From Syntrophaceae bacterium UBA6087 (GTDB taxonomy: Bacteria; Desulfobacterota; Desulfomonilia; UBA1062), in NCBI GenBank assembly GCA_002448235.1, contig DIXF01000003.1:62001-126000 (forward strand): 64,000 bases of DNA, given 5' to 3'. Position numbers and translations under genes: made by a program. Shown one piece after another: positions 26,622-36,300 of the stretch. Within the stretch, counting starts at the first letter, position 1, and each line of letters begins with the position of its first letter. The notes beneath the pieces are model-generated. The model saw only the letters and a list, made by a program, of their open reading frames with translations, ran no database searches and was not told the DNA's origin.

Positions 26622-26669
26622 AAAGGGGGGTCGTCTGAGGATGTACACGACACTCGGGCGGCCCCTTTT
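26622..26669 (+). terminator. Hairpin terminator after the PEP-CTERM gene
   Basis: AAAGGGGGGTCGTCTGAG at 26622 pairs imperfectly with CTCGGGCGGCCCCTTTT ending at 26669 across a 13-base loop. The descending arm supplies the T-run. It lies 37 bases after the stop. Confidence 0.6.
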
Positions 26670-26843
26670 CTCATAGACTTCCCCGACTCCGTGCGCTGCC
26701 TGCGTTCATGCGTCTCTCACAATGATACTGACAATACCCTTCCGCATATGGTAGCTTCTACATCTGAACCGTATGGATGCGTGCTGTTGAAATCTTTGGT
26801 GAAGCATGCCCGATACCATGAACGTGATAGGCGATACCGTCAT

Positions 26844-28913
26844 ATGGCAGTGAAAGAGGACATACGTACCGGCAGAAGCTATCCGCTCGGGGCAACGGTG
26901 TATTCCGACGGGGTGAACTTTTCGCTCTTTTCCAAAAGCTGCGTTGCCGTAGAGCTTCTCCTGTTCGACGACCCGGACGACGGTACCCCTTCGCGCATCA
27001 TCCGCCTCGACCCGTTAAAGAACAAGACGTTCTATTACTGGCATGTGTTTGTCTGCGGCCTCAAACCCGGCCAACTCTACGGCTATCGGGTCTATGGGCC
27101 GTTCGATCCTCTGCGCGGTCTTTTCTTCGACGGCAGCAAACTTCTCCTCGACCCTTACGGGAAAGCCGTCTGTATCGGCAGGAATTACGACCGGCCGAGG
27201 GGATGCAGGCCGGGCGACAATAGTGCCTGGGCGCCCAAATCGGTGATCGTAGAGCCGTCCTCGTACGACTGGGAAGGCGACGAACCCCTGATGACGCCGT
27301 TTTCCTCAACCGTCATCTATGAGCTGCATGTCGGGGGGTTTACCCGTCACGGGTCTTCAGGGCTCGAGAAAAGCAAACGGGGCACCTATGCAGGCCTCAT
27401 CGACAAGATCGACTACCTCAAAAGCCTCAATATCACTGCTGTCGAGCTGATGCCGGTCCAGCAGTTCGATGAGCAGGACGCCCGGCAGCCCCTGACGAAT
27501 TACTGGGGTTACAGCCCCATGGCCTTCTTTGCACCCCATGGCGGATACAGCTCGATCAAAGACCCTCTCGGTCCGGTGAACGAATTCAGAGACATGGTCA
27601 AGGCGCTCCACAAGGCAGGGATCGAGGTCATCATGGACGTGGTTTTCAACCACACCGCCGAGGCAGGCCTTGACGGTCCTACATTCTCGTTCCGGGGCAT
27701 CGAAAACACCGCCTACTATATCTATAACCTCCAGAAACAGCGCTACGAGAATTATTCCGGGTGCGGAAACTCCATAAATTCCAATTATTCCATCGTACGC
27801 AAGATGATCCTCGAATGCTTGCGGTACTGGGTTACCCAGATGCATGTGGACGGGTTCCGGTTCGATCTGGCATCCAGCATGTCGCGGGGGGAGCTCGGCG
27901 AGCCCATGGAAAAACCGCCTATTCTCTGGTCCATTGAATCGGATCCGGTCCTTGCGGGGACAAAGATCATCGCCGAGGCATGGGACGCAGCAGGCCTGTA
28001 CCAGGTGGGATCGTTCATCGGAGACAGGTTCGCCGAGTGGAACAGCCACTTTCGCGACGATGTACGGTCGTTTGTCAAGGGAGATCCCGATGCGGTGTAC
28101 AAGCTGTCCAACAGAATCCTCGGGAGCCCGGATATCTATCCGCAGCCTGAACGGGAAATCAACAGGAGCATCAACTTCATCACCTGTCACGACGGATTTA
28201 CCCTCAATGACCTCGTTTCTTACAACCGGAAGCACAACCTGGCAAATCTCGAAGAAAATCGCGACGGATATGATCACAATCACAGCTGGAACTGCGGGTT
28301 CGAAGGCACGGTCAAGGACAGCAGCATCACGGGTCAGTTACGCGTCCGTCAGATCAAGAACTTCTTCACTATCCTGCTTATTTCACAGGGAACACCCATG
28401 ATCCTGATGGGCGACGAGGTGCGCAGGACGCAGTCGGGCAACAACAACGCCTATTGCCAGGACAGCGAGCTGAGCTGGTTTGACTGGGATCTCGTTGCAA
28501 AAAACGAAGGCTTGCTCCGGTTTGTCAGAGGGCTTATCGGATTCACCGGTTCGATGAATGTCTTTCACCAGAATACATTCTCTGCGCCGATCTGCGATCA
28601 GTCAGAGGCAACGATCACCTGGCACGGCGTTCGTCTTGGCGAGCCCGACTTTGGAAAGCATTCTCACAGTATTGCAGTCGAGCTGCGGGACAAAGCCTCT
28701 GCGGAACACGTCTACATCATGCTCAATTCCTATTGGGAGCCGCTCTCCTTTGAGTTGCCCCGCACCTCTTCCGGCCGGGTATGGCGCCGTGTCGTCGATA
28801 CCTCTCTTGCCCAAGGGGAAGATTATCACGCGCCCGAGAAGGCGCCTATTATCGGGCAGGGCCGGTACCGGGCAACCGGGCGGTCTGCGGTCATCCTTGT
28901 TTCGCTTCCATGA
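26844..28913 (+). CDS. glgX: Glycogen debranching enzyme GlgX
   Basis: A 689-residue GH13 enzyme with an N-terminal CBM48 domain (GRSYPLGATVYSDGVNFSLF ...). The catalytic barrel contains DVVFNHTAE, the nucleophile Asp in DGFRFDLASSM, the acid Glu in IIAEAWDAAG and the transition-state Asp in ITCHDGFTLNDL. It hydrolyses alpha-1,6 branch points of phosphorylase-trimmed glycogen. The frame is open from 26691, but the ATG at 26844 begins the conserved GRSYPLGA segment; no good ribosome site is visible there, so the exact start is uncertain. A free CBM48 protein follows 170 bases downstream, which fits a glycogen-related pair. Confidence 0.92.
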   Translation: MAVKEDIRTGRSYPLGATVYSDGVNFSLFSKSCVAVELLLFDDPDDGTPSRIIRLDPLKNKTFYYWHVFVCGLKPGQLYGYRVYGPFDPLRGLFFDGSKLLLDPYGKAVCIGRNYDRPRGCRPGDNSAWAPKSVIVEPSSYDWEGDEPLMTPFSSTVIYELHVGGFTRHGSSGLEKSKRGTYAGLIDKIDYLKSLNITAVELMPVQQFDEQDARQPLTNYWGYSPMAFFAPHGGYSSIKDPLGPVNEFRDMVKALHKAGIEVIMDVVFNHTAEAGLDGPTFSFRGIENTAYYIYNLQKQRYENYSGCGNSINSNYSIVRKMILECLRYWVTQMHVDGFRFDLASSMSRGELGEPMEKPPILWSIESDPVLAGTKIIAEAWDAAGLYQVGSFIGDRFAEWNSHFRDDVRSFVKGDPDAVYKLSNRILGSPDIYPQPEREINRSINFITCHDGFTLNDLVSYNRKHNLANLEENRDGYDHNHSWNCGFEGTVKDSSITGQLRVRQIKNFFTILLISQGTPMILMGDEVRRTQSGNNNAYCQDSELSWFDWDLVAKNEGLLRFVRGLIGFTGSMNVFHQNTFSAPICDQSEATITWHGVRLGEPDFGKHSHSIAVELRDKASAEHVYIMLNSYWEPLSFELPRTSSGRVWRRVVDTSLAQGEDYHAPEKAPIIGQGRYRATGRSAVILVSLP

Positions 28914-29083
28914 CAAAGGGCTGGTCCCCGTATATAAATCACCCTGCTGCATGGTCATCCCCGCCACTTTGTTCCTCGCCAGGGTATTGACTCGAAACCG
29001 TTGCACGGTATTAATAAAGAATAGCTGTATCCATAATGGCCGTAAGGGCAGGTACTTATGGGAAAGGGAGCTTAGGAGGAATA

Positions 29084-29392
29084 ATGAGTATCAAAAAACA
29101 GTATCTTAAAAGCAAGACAGTATGCAAAGTTACGTTCACTCTTCCAAAGGATATGGCCATGTCGGCTGAAAATGTTTATCTCGTCGGCGACTTCAATGGC
29201 TGGAATCCAGAAGCAAACCCCATGAAGCGCCGTAAGGACGGGGCATTCGATATCACCGTTAACCTCGAAAAAGATCGCGAGTATCAGTTTAAATATCTCT
29301 TGAACGGCCATATCTGGGAAAATGACGACAGCGCAGACAGATATGTCCGGTCGCCCTACGGAGACACCGACAACTCGGTTGTAGCCGTCTGA
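29084..29392 (+). CDS. Free-standing CBM48 (isoamylase N-terminal/AMPK-like) glycogen-binding protein
   Basis: A 102-residue protein consisting almost only of a CBM48 module: VTFTLPKDMAMSAENVYLVG, DFNGWNPEANPMKRRKDGAF and EYQFKYLLNGHIWENDDSAD. The W and NG residues that contact glucan in AMPK-beta-type domains are present (FNGW, LNGHIW). No catalytic domain is attached, so it may tether a partner to glycogen or regulate it. Start: ATG 29084 behind AGGAGGA; an upstream ATG at 29036 is less likely. It follows glgX on the same strand. Confidence 0.85.
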   Translation: MSIKKQYLKSKTVCKVTFTLPKDMAMSAENVYLVGDFNGWNPEANPMKRRKDGAFDITVNLEKDREYQFKYLLNGHIWENDDSADRYVRSPYGDTDNSVVAV

Positions 29393-29415
29393 TATCCCTT
29401 TCCCCCGAAGATACG

Positions 29416-29453
29416 GCCTGCGGGCGCAGGCAATACGGGCGGCGCCTGCCGCC
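29416..29453 (+). repeat. Two consecutive perfect hairpins
   Basis: GCCTGC-GGGC-GCAGGC at 29416-29431 and GGCGGC-GCCT-GCCGCC at 29438-29453 each form a 6-bp stem with a 4-base loop, six bases apart. They lie 24 bases after the CBM48 stop. There is no T-run. They could form a 3' RNA stabiliser or a REP-like element. Confidence 0.45.
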
Positions 29454-29655
29454 TTACGCCCTGCAAGCCGTGATTAACTCTGCCGATAAAGCCGGTGGGA
29501 GTTACGGCATGAGAAGGACTTCGAGCATTCTATGAAGAAGAGCGTATCCGCGGGTGTCTGTAAGCGAGAATTGTACCGGATGCGTCATTTCAAATAGATG
29601 AGCACGCGCCCTGTCTTTCCAGAACGGAATGATTCCTTCTCTTCAGGATTCGACC

Positions 29656-32600
29656 TCACCCCTGACTATCAGGTTTATCAAGTATTTCCCGCAACTTGAG
29701 GGATAACGTCTTGAGGCTGAACGGCTTCTGGATGAAACCGCTGCATCCTTTTTCGATAATCTCCCGGGCCTGTGCTCCCAGGCTGTACCCGCTCGAGAGA
29801 AGGACGCAGACATTGGGGCTGATCTTCCGAAGCTCTTCGAAGGTCTGGCCTCCGCCCATACCGGGCATGATCATATCGAGGATCACCAGATCGATTTCCC
29901 GGTTGTTCCTCCGGTAGATTTTTATCGCCTCATCGCCGCTGTGAGCCGTGATCACCGTGTATCCGAGGCTTTCGAGCATATGCACGCCCACGTCCAGTAT
30001 CATGTCTTCGTCATCCACCAGGAGTATAGTCTCACCGCCCGGGAGGATCTCTTCTGGCAGGCCGCTTTCCTCTATGGGTTTCCTGTCGGATGCCGGCAGG
30101 TAGATGAAAAAAGTGGTCCCCTCCCCTTTTTTGCTCTGCACGTTGATGACGCCGCCGTGATTTTTCACGATGCCGTACGCGGAAGCCAGTCCGAGGCCCG
30201 TTCCACGGGCGAATTCCCTGGTCGTGAAGAACGGCTCGAAGATGTGTTTTTTCGTCTCCTCATCCATGCCCGTGCCGGTATCCGTAATGGATATCTTTAC
30301 GTATCTCCCAGCTTTTATCCCGTACCGCACCTCATGCTCTTCGTCGAGCAGCACATTCTCGGTCCTGATAAAAAGATCGCCGCCAAAAGGCATTGCCTGC
30401 CAGGCATTCACATAGAGATTGAGAAGAACCTGCTCCATCTGGCCCTGGTCGACCTCGACCGTCCAGAGGCCGGGCTGGTTTTCTCTTACGATCTTTATTT
30501 CTTTCTTTGTCCGCTCGAACATGAGCGAGCTTTTCCTGATGAACTCGCCCAGTTCGGTGGGCTTCACCTCGTACTTGCCCCCGCGGGCATAACCAAGGAG
30601 CTGCATGGTAAGGTCTGAGCCTTTTTGAACATATTCTTCGATGTTCCGCAGCCTCTCATAATGCCGGTGATCGGCGCCGATATCCATCAGCACGAGCGAG
30701 GCATTCCCCTGGATGCCCATCAGGAGGTTGTTGAAATCGTGAGCGATGCCTCCCGCAAGGGTGCCGACGGCCTTAATCCTGTCCGCCATCTCAAGCTGGG
30801 TTTCCAGATCTTTCTTTTCCATCTCCATTCTCTTACGTTCGGAGATATCGCGGGTCAGTCCGATGATGCCGATGGGAATACCCTCTTCGTTGAGAAGATG
30901 GGTCACGGCGACCTCGGTCCATATCCTTGACCCGTCCTTGCGGATTTGCTCGGCTTCAAAGACCCGGTGCCTGAAAGGATCGCAATCCTCGCTGGCCTTT
31001 TCCCGGATAAACTCGTCTTCGATCGCGGACTTCACCGCGCCGTACGATTCCTGCACGACAAATTTCCTGAAAGGGATTCCCATTATTTCCTGAGGCGTGT
31101 AACCCAGAAGGTTTTCCACCGACGGGCTCACATAGGTACTTTTCAGGTCGTAATCCGTAGTCCAGATGACTTCCCGCACGTTCTCCGCGAGCATCCGGTA
31201 CTTCCGCTCGCTTTCCCGTATATCCCGCTGGGCGCGAAGGGAATCGGTGACATCGCGGATGATCCCCTTGAACCCGGTTGTCTTCCCCCGCAGATCCCTG
31301 CGCAGCGAGACGGAAGCTTCGATGACCGCCTTCGTACCGTCTTTCCGGATTAGCTCCCAGTCAAAGGCCTTTGTGGGCTCGCCGGAAAGAAAAACCTGGT
31401 GGAATACTCCGAATACCTGGGTGATATTGTCCTCGTCCATGAGGTCACGGAAATTTTTCCCCATGAGCTCTTCCGGCGTGTACCCGATGATCTTCAACGC
31501 GGCCGGGTTGAAAAAAGTTATGGTTCCCGAAAGATCCACCTCATAGTAGGTATCTTCCATATTTTCGAGGATGTGCCGGTACAGCTCTTCGCTCTGCCGC
31601 AATTTCTGGTCGGATGCTTTTCTGGCGGTGACGTCTCTTGCGACGCCCCTGAACCCTGAAGGTTCGCCGGTCTCTTTCCTGATGAGGGAAACGGACATCT
31701 CAAGGGTCCTTGTTGTCCCGTCCTTGCAGACCACCTCGTGATCCACCATGTTCGCCGGTTTTCCGGTCCGATAAATCCTGTTGAATGTCTCGAACACCCG
31801 TTTCGATGTTTCCGGGGTCATGTATCGGCGGTTGTTCATTCCCAGCATCTCATCCCGGGAATACCCGGCAATCGAAAGCATGGCCTCATTGAAAAAGGCC
31901 ATGTCGCCGTTCAGGTCGACCTCAAAATACCCTTCCTCGATGTTTTCGAGAATACTCCGGTATCTTTCTTCGCTCGCGCGCAAACGCTCCTCGGCTTTTT
32001 TACGTTCGGTAATATCAAGGAAGGATGCGACGGTCTGCATGGTTTCCGGTATGATCATAACCGTCACGAGAACGATCCTGATCTCGCCGGAACGGGTGAC
32101 GGAACGAAATTCATATTGTACCGGCGCCGAATCGGGATCGATCAGCCTCGCTGTATGGTACCCCTCCATCCGTGCGAGGTCATCATGAGCCACGAACTCC
32201 CTCCAGCTCTTCTTCCACTCCACTTCTACCCGGGGGTATCCGGTGAGCTGCTCGAATAAAGTATTGGCAAGGGAGATGGTGCCGTCCTCCTCGACAATGA
32301 GGGTGGCGGTACCCGTGTTTTCGAATATGGTGCGGTATCTCTCTTCGCTCCTTCTCAATTCATTTTCGATCCACTTGTACTCGGTGATATCCTCGCCCAT
32401 TGCCTGGATCTCAAAGACCTCGCCGTTTTCATCGGACACAGGCGTGCAGATCCATTTCTGCCACCGCATGCCTATCTCCGTCATGATCGTGTGCTCGAAA
32501 AAAGTAAGGGGTGTTCCGCTCTTAAGCAAGGCGATCCGGCTTTTTATCTCGTCGTTTTCTCCGGCAAGGACGAGATCGAAAAAACTCCCCCCGATGATCG

Positions 32601-32748
32601 TATCCCTGTCCTTTTCGAGATAGCTGCAGCAGGCGTCGTTCACCCACGTCAGTCTGCCGTCTTCAGGACGAAAGCGGCAGATATAGAGCGGGAGATCGTT
32701 TACGATATCCAGACAGATCCGACCTGTAAGAAACATTTTTTCATTCAT
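29656..32748 (-). CDS. Multi-PAS hybrid sensor histidine kinase with receiver domain
   Basis: A 1030-residue soluble kinase. About five PAS modules occupy residues 15-640 (the first with RFRPEDGRLTWVNDACCSY; later ones begin SEERYRTIFENTGTATLIVE, SEERYRSILENIEEGYFEV and SEELYRHILENMEDTYYEV). HisKA follows with His670 in LAGGIAHDFNNLLMG, then HATPase with NLYVNAWQAMPFGGD, then a receiver with Asp958 in LVILDMIMPGMGG. Start: ATG behind AGGTTGGA. It is the downstream member of a tandem pair with the kinase at 32923, 174 bases apart, and a paralogue of the one at 21268. The signal and the output partner are unknown; no response regulator with a DNA-binding domain is adjacent. Confidence 0.92.
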   Translation of the reverse strand: MNEKMFLTGRICLDIVNDLPLYICRFRPEDGRLTWVNDACCSYLEKDRDTIIGGSFFDLVLAGENDEIKSRIALLKSGTPLTFFEHTIMTEIGMRWQKWICTPVSDENGEVFEIQAMGEDITEYKWIENELRRSEERYRTIFENTGTATLIVEEDGTISLANTLFEQLTGYPRVEVEWKKSWREFVAHDDLARMEGYHTARLIDPDSAPVQYEFRSVTRSGEIRIVLVTVMIIPETMQTVASFLDITERKKAEERLRASEERYRSILENIEEGYFEVDLNGDMAFFNEAMLSIAGYSRDEMLGMNNRRYMTPETSKRVFETFNRIYRTGKPANMVDHEVVCKDGTTRTLEMSVSLIRKETGEPSGFRGVARDVTARKASDQKLRQSEELYRHILENMEDTYYEVDLSGTITFFNPAALKIIGYTPEELMGKNFRDLMDEDNITQVFGVFHQVFLSGEPTKAFDWELIRKDGTKAVIEASVSLRRDLRGKTTGFKGIIRDVTDSLRAQRDIRESERKYRMLAENVREVIWTTDYDLKSTYVSPSVENLLGYTPQEIMGIPFRKFVVQESYGAVKSAIEDEFIREKASEDCDPFRHRVFEAEQIRKDGSRIWTEVAVTHLLNEEGIPIGIIGLTRDISERKRMEMEKKDLETQLEMADRIKAVGTLAGGIAHDFNNLLMGIQGNASLVLMDIGADHRHYERLRNIEEYVQKGSDLTMQLLGYARGGKYEVKPTELGEFIRKSSLMFERTKKEIKIVRENQPGLWTVEVDQGQMEQVLLNLYVNAWQAMPFGGDLFIRTENVLLDEEHEVRYGIKAGRYVKISITDTGTGMDEETKKHIFEPFFTTREFARGTGLGLASAYGIVKNHGGVINVQSKKGEGTTFFIYLPASDRKPIEESGLPEEILPGGETILLVDDEDMILDVGVHMLESLGYTVITAHSGDEAIKIYRRNNREIDLVILDMIMPGMGGGQTFEELRKISPNVCVLLSSGYSLGAQAREIIEKGCSGFIQKPFSLKTLSLKLREILDKPDSQG

Positions 32749-32922
32749 TCCAACCTACCGTATCGAAGAAACAACCAATAATCTTTTCGATATTTCTTAG
32801 ATTTTTTATGAATAAAACTGATTAACAGGCAATGCTCCGGATTATCGGCATTTTTTCAATAAACGGGAGGGTGGTTTTATTGCATTATCCCCGGGCTTAC
32901 GATCGTCCCGATAGAAGGCTCT

Positions 32923-35649
32923 CTACTCTTTGTCTTCCAGAATGGCCCGTATCTTTTTCGAGAGCAGGGTGATGTCAAAGGGCTTCTGGATAAATCCACG
33001 GCATCCCTTGTTCATGATCTCGCTTGCTTTGCCGTCCAGGCTGTAGCCGCTTGAGAGCAGCACTTTTGCATGAGGGCTCAGCTTTTTGAGGGCATCGAAG
33101 GTTTCTTCTCCCCCCATGTCCGGCATGACCATGTCCAGGATCACAAGCTTGATCAGGTCGGGATTCTCACGATATATCCTTATGCCGTCCATGCCGCCGG
33201 CTGCCGTGAGCACATCATACCCGGCGTTCTTGAGCATCTCCGACCCCACATCAAGGATCATTTCCTCATCATCGATAATGAGTACGGTCTCACTGCCCGG
33301 ATGCACCCGGGGAGCGGGAAGGTCCTCCGCAGAGCCTGACTCGCCGGACGATGCCGAAAGGTAGATCGTGAAGACGGAGCCCGTGCCCTTTGTGCTGTCG
33401 ACCGTTATGATGCCGCTGTGATTCTTGATGATCCCGTACACCGACGCAAGGCCCAGTCCGGTCCCGCGCCCCATCTCCTTGGTGGTGAAAAACGGTTCGA
33501 AGATTCTCTCCATGGTCGCCTTGTCCATGCCCACGCCGGTGTCGGCCAAAGAAACTTTCACGTATCTCCCGGGCTGAAGCCCGTATGGTGAGGTGAATTT
33601 CCGGTTTAAGTGAACATTCTGCGCCCGTATGTACAGATCTCCACCGCAGGGCATTGCCTGCCAGGCATTCACATACAGGTTGAGGAATACCTGCTCCATC
33701 TGTCCCATATCAACCTCGACACCCCACAGATCATGCGGAAGCTCCCGGTGAATCCGTATCTCCTTTTTTGTCCTGGCGAACATCTCCGAGCTTTTTTCCA
33801 GGAAACGCACCATATCCGTGTGCCTGACCTGGTACTTCCCTCCCCTGGCAAATCCGAGAAGCTGCCTCGTGAGCTCGGCGCCGCTGCGGACATACTGCTC
33901 GATATTCTTCAGTCGCTCATAGCTCTGGTCGCATGGTTCCATATTCAGCAGGACGAGCGAGGCATTCCCCTGAATGCCCATGAGGAGATTGTTGAAGTCA
34001 TGGGCGATGCCTCCGGCAAGGGTGCCGATCGCTTCCATTTTCTGTGCGCGCATGAGCTGCATCTCGAGATTCTTCTTCTCGGAGATATCGATAAGAAATC
34101 CCCGGATGCCTGCGGGAACCCCGTTACGGGTTATTGCGGAGGAGTGGATCAGTGCCGAGAAGGTGCTCCCGTCTTTTCTCAGAGCGGTACACTCGCGCAA
34201 GCCGGCCCGGTGCCCGCCGAGTATCTTTTGAAAGGTCTTGCGTATAAGGTCCCTGTCCTGGGGGGCGATCAGCTGGTGAAGCTGCATCCCTTTCTTGAGC
34301 TCCCTCCGGGTGTATCCGAACTGCTCCACGGCGCTGTGATTAATGAATAAGAGCGTCCCCGATTCGTCGGTCTCATATACGGTCTGCGGCAGGAGCTCCG
34401 TAAGGCCTCTGAACCGCTCTTCACTCTGCCGCAAGGCCCGTTCAGCCTTCCGCTGCTGAGTGACGTCTCTGGCAATGCCTCGGAACCCAACCTTGGACCC
34501 GTCGGGGCCATACATGAGGGATACGGAGATATCCAGCACACGCTTGTCCTTATCCTTCCGGATGACCTCGTAGTCCGTCAGCCGCTCGGGTATTCCCGTC
34601 ATGTAAATCCTATGGAACACGTCATACGCCATATCGGCCATCTCCGGGCTCGAATACGTCCGGATATCCATGCCGGGCATCTCCTCGCGCGAATATCCGA
34701 GCAGAGAGCACGCATATCCATTGAAAAAGGTGAAGCAGCCGTAAAGATCTGTTTCGAAAAAGGCTTCCTGGATGCTTTCGAGGATGTTCCGGTACTTTTC
34801 CTCGCTGAAGCGTACCGCATCCTCCATGCGCTTGCGGTCGGTGATATCAAGGCATGAGGCAACGATCTGCTTCTTTCCGGGTATCACATCCACGTTCAGG
34901 AAGATGTCTCTCACCTGCCCCTGTCTGTCCTTGAACCGGAATTCATACTGCTTGGGAGCCGAGGCAGGATCGTCGAGCCTCATCCCGTTATAGGTCTCCA
35001 TGCGGTTCAAGTCTTCTTCCATGATGAAATCCGTCCAGCTTTTGACCTTTTCCAGCTCGCTTCTCGAATAGCCGGAGAGCCTCTCGAAGCCCGTATTGGC
35101 CAGGAGGATGGTTGAAGAGTCATCGGCAATGATCTTGGCCGTGCCGGAGCTCTCGAATATCGTGCGATACCGCTCCTCGCTCTCTTTCAGGATACCCTCG
35201 ACGAGCTTTCGCTCCGTGATGTCCCTGGCGATAGCCTGGACCGCCACCGGGGTGTCATCGTGGTAGATCATGGACGCATTCGTCTCCACCCAGAGGAACC
35301 CTCCGTCCTTCTTTTTCAGCATGAACTCTGCAGGCTCTCTCTGAATGCCCGTCTCCATGAGTTCCTTCATGCATTGACCGGCAAGATGTGCATGCTCTGT
35401 ATGGATGATGGAATATAAGTTCAGCGAAGGAAGGTCCTCGGGACTATAGCCCAGCATGCGCAGGGCAGGCAGGCTCGCATCGAGGAATTTCCCTTTCAGG
35501 TCGTGAATGTAGAGGGCGTCGACCGACTGCTCGAAGAGCGATTTGAGCCGGGCATCGCTTTCTTTCAGGGCAGCTCTGAGCTGCTCGTTCTGACTGGAAA
35601 GCTCAATGCACCGTTGCGCTAAATCTTCGTAGGTCGGCTTTTCCGGCAT
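32923..35649 (-). CDS. Multi-PAS hybrid sensor histidine kinase with receiver domain
   Basis: A 908-residue soluble kinase. A short coiled coil (EDLAQRCIELSSQNEQLRAA) leads into four PAS modules (about 35-525), then HisKA with His550 in LAGGIAHDFNNLLMG, HATPase with NLYVNAWQAMPCGGD and RGTGLGLASV, and a receiver with Asp839 in LVILDMVMPDMGG. Start: ATG behind AAGGGTG. It is probably transcribed together with the downstream paralogue at 29656-32748. The catalytic halves of all three paralogues are much more alike than their PAS parts, which is the expected result of duplication followed by change of sensor input. Confidence 0.92.
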   Translation of the reverse strand: MPEKPTYEDLAQRCIELSSQNEQLRAALKESDARLKSLFEQSVDALYIHDLKGKFLDASLPALRMLGYSPEDLPSLNLYSIIHTEHAHLAGQCMKELMETGIQREPAEFMLKKKDGGFLWVETNASMIYHDDTPVAVQAIARDITERKLVEGILKESEERYRTIFESSGTAKIIADDSSTILLANTGFERLSGYSRSELEKVKSWTDFIMEEDLNRMETYNGMRLDDPASAPKQYEFRFKDRQGQVRDIFLNVDVIPGKKQIVASCLDITDRKRMEDAVRFSEEKYRNILESIQEAFFETDLYGCFTFFNGYACSLLGYSREEMPGMDIRTYSSPEMADMAYDVFHRIYMTGIPERLTDYEVIRKDKDKRVLDISVSLMYGPDGSKVGFRGIARDVTQQRKAERALRQSEERFRGLTELLPQTVYETDESGTLLFINHSAVEQFGYTRRELKKGMQLHQLIAPQDRDLIRKTFQKILGGHRAGLRECTALRKDGSTFSALIHSSAITRNGVPAGIRGFLIDISEKKNLEMQLMRAQKMEAIGTLAGGIAHDFNNLLMGIQGNASLVLLNMEPCDQSYERLKNIEQYVRSGAELTRQLLGFARGGKYQVRHTDMVRFLEKSSEMFARTKKEIRIHRELPHDLWGVEVDMGQMEQVFLNLYVNAWQAMPCGGDLYIRAQNVHLNRKFTSPYGLQPGRYVKVSLADTGVGMDKATMERIFEPFFTTKEMGRGTGLGLASVYGIIKNHSGIITVDSTKGTGSVFTIYLSASSGESGSAEDLPAPRVHPGSETVLIIDDEEMILDVGSEMLKNAGYDVLTAAGGMDGIRIYRENPDLIKLVILDMVMPDMGGEETFDALKKLSPHAKVLLSSGYSLDGKASEIMNKGCRGFIQKPFDITLLSKKIRAILEDKE

Positions 35650-36119
35650 GAAAGCACCCTTTTGCAGGACATTACAGCGTCACAGGAGAAAAGAGTGTAA
35701 AGCAAGAGGGAATGCTCCCTGGTTTTCGGAACTCTTTTGTGCTGATCTGCCCTTGATGTTTGACCATAATAATCGTATTCAAGTTCCGTCTTGGTTGCCT
35801 TCCCTTGTAAACCCTTTGTGAGCCGACCGTCAAGGGCGTCCTTTGCAGAGGAGTCGCTAAAAATGTTTTTCGTTGAGATGCACATTGAACTTTATCTGAG
35901 TATCGCCGGTTTTTATTGGGAGAAGTTACTGAACTATCTGCTGTGTCTCCCTGAATGGCTTGCCGAGATCTCCGAATGGTATCTTTCGTGTTAACAGACC
36001 ATGGCTGACGTCAAGAGATCTGTCCTTTCTTGAGAAACCGAAATGCTATACTTTCGTGCCATAATGTGTACTTTTAACGGTATTCTTCCTGTATAGATTG
36101 CATTTGGCGATGATAAAAG
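35650..36119. other. Gene-free stretch at the left edge of the AT-rich region
   Basis: About 470 bases. The left part contains the promoter of the kinase at 32923-35649. Short frames exist on both strands (e.g. 35791-35994 rightward) but lack ribosome sites and recognisable protein features. From about 36000 onward the base composition becomes more AT-rich. Confidence 0.4.
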
Positions 36120-36300
36120 GAGTAACATTGGTTTGATTAATTGTAAATGGGAGGAATGCAGTGCAACCCATCAATTTATTGCAGGTGATGGGGTACACTT
36201 CCCTGCATCCATCCTATCGCTGGGCTAGCCGATGATCAGGAGCTAAGGGCAACCGATACCCGAATGGGTGAAGGGAGCAATATCTGAAGGAGAATGGCAA
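36120..36300 (+). ncRNA. HEARO / omega-RNA-like structured segment without a nuclease gene
   Basis: The segment has several compact structures: a perfect 7-bp hairpin CCCATCA (36167-36173) with TGATGGG (36186-36192); the self-complementary GGCTAGCC near 36223; and a GCTAAGGGCAACC stretch followed by the ACCC-GAAT-GGGT hairpin and GAAGGGAGC (about 36242-36277). From memory this last block resembles the scaffold of HEARO RNAs, the guide RNAs (omega RNAs) that accompany IscB nucleases. No IscB-like HNH protein is encoded on either side, so it would be an orphan or relic of an IS200/IS605-type element. The family assignment is recall-based and needs a covariance-model search. Confidence 0.4.

Noticed and set aside
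35791..35994. Rightward 67-residue frame and an opposite frame at 35619-35885
   Set aside because: Neither has a ribosome site or protein-like composition, and they overlap each other and the kinase promoter region.
36242..36300. Reading of the omega-RNA-like segment as a group II intron piece
   Set aside because: No intron-type 5' end (GUGYG), no domain V hairpin and no reverse-transcriptase gene were seen.
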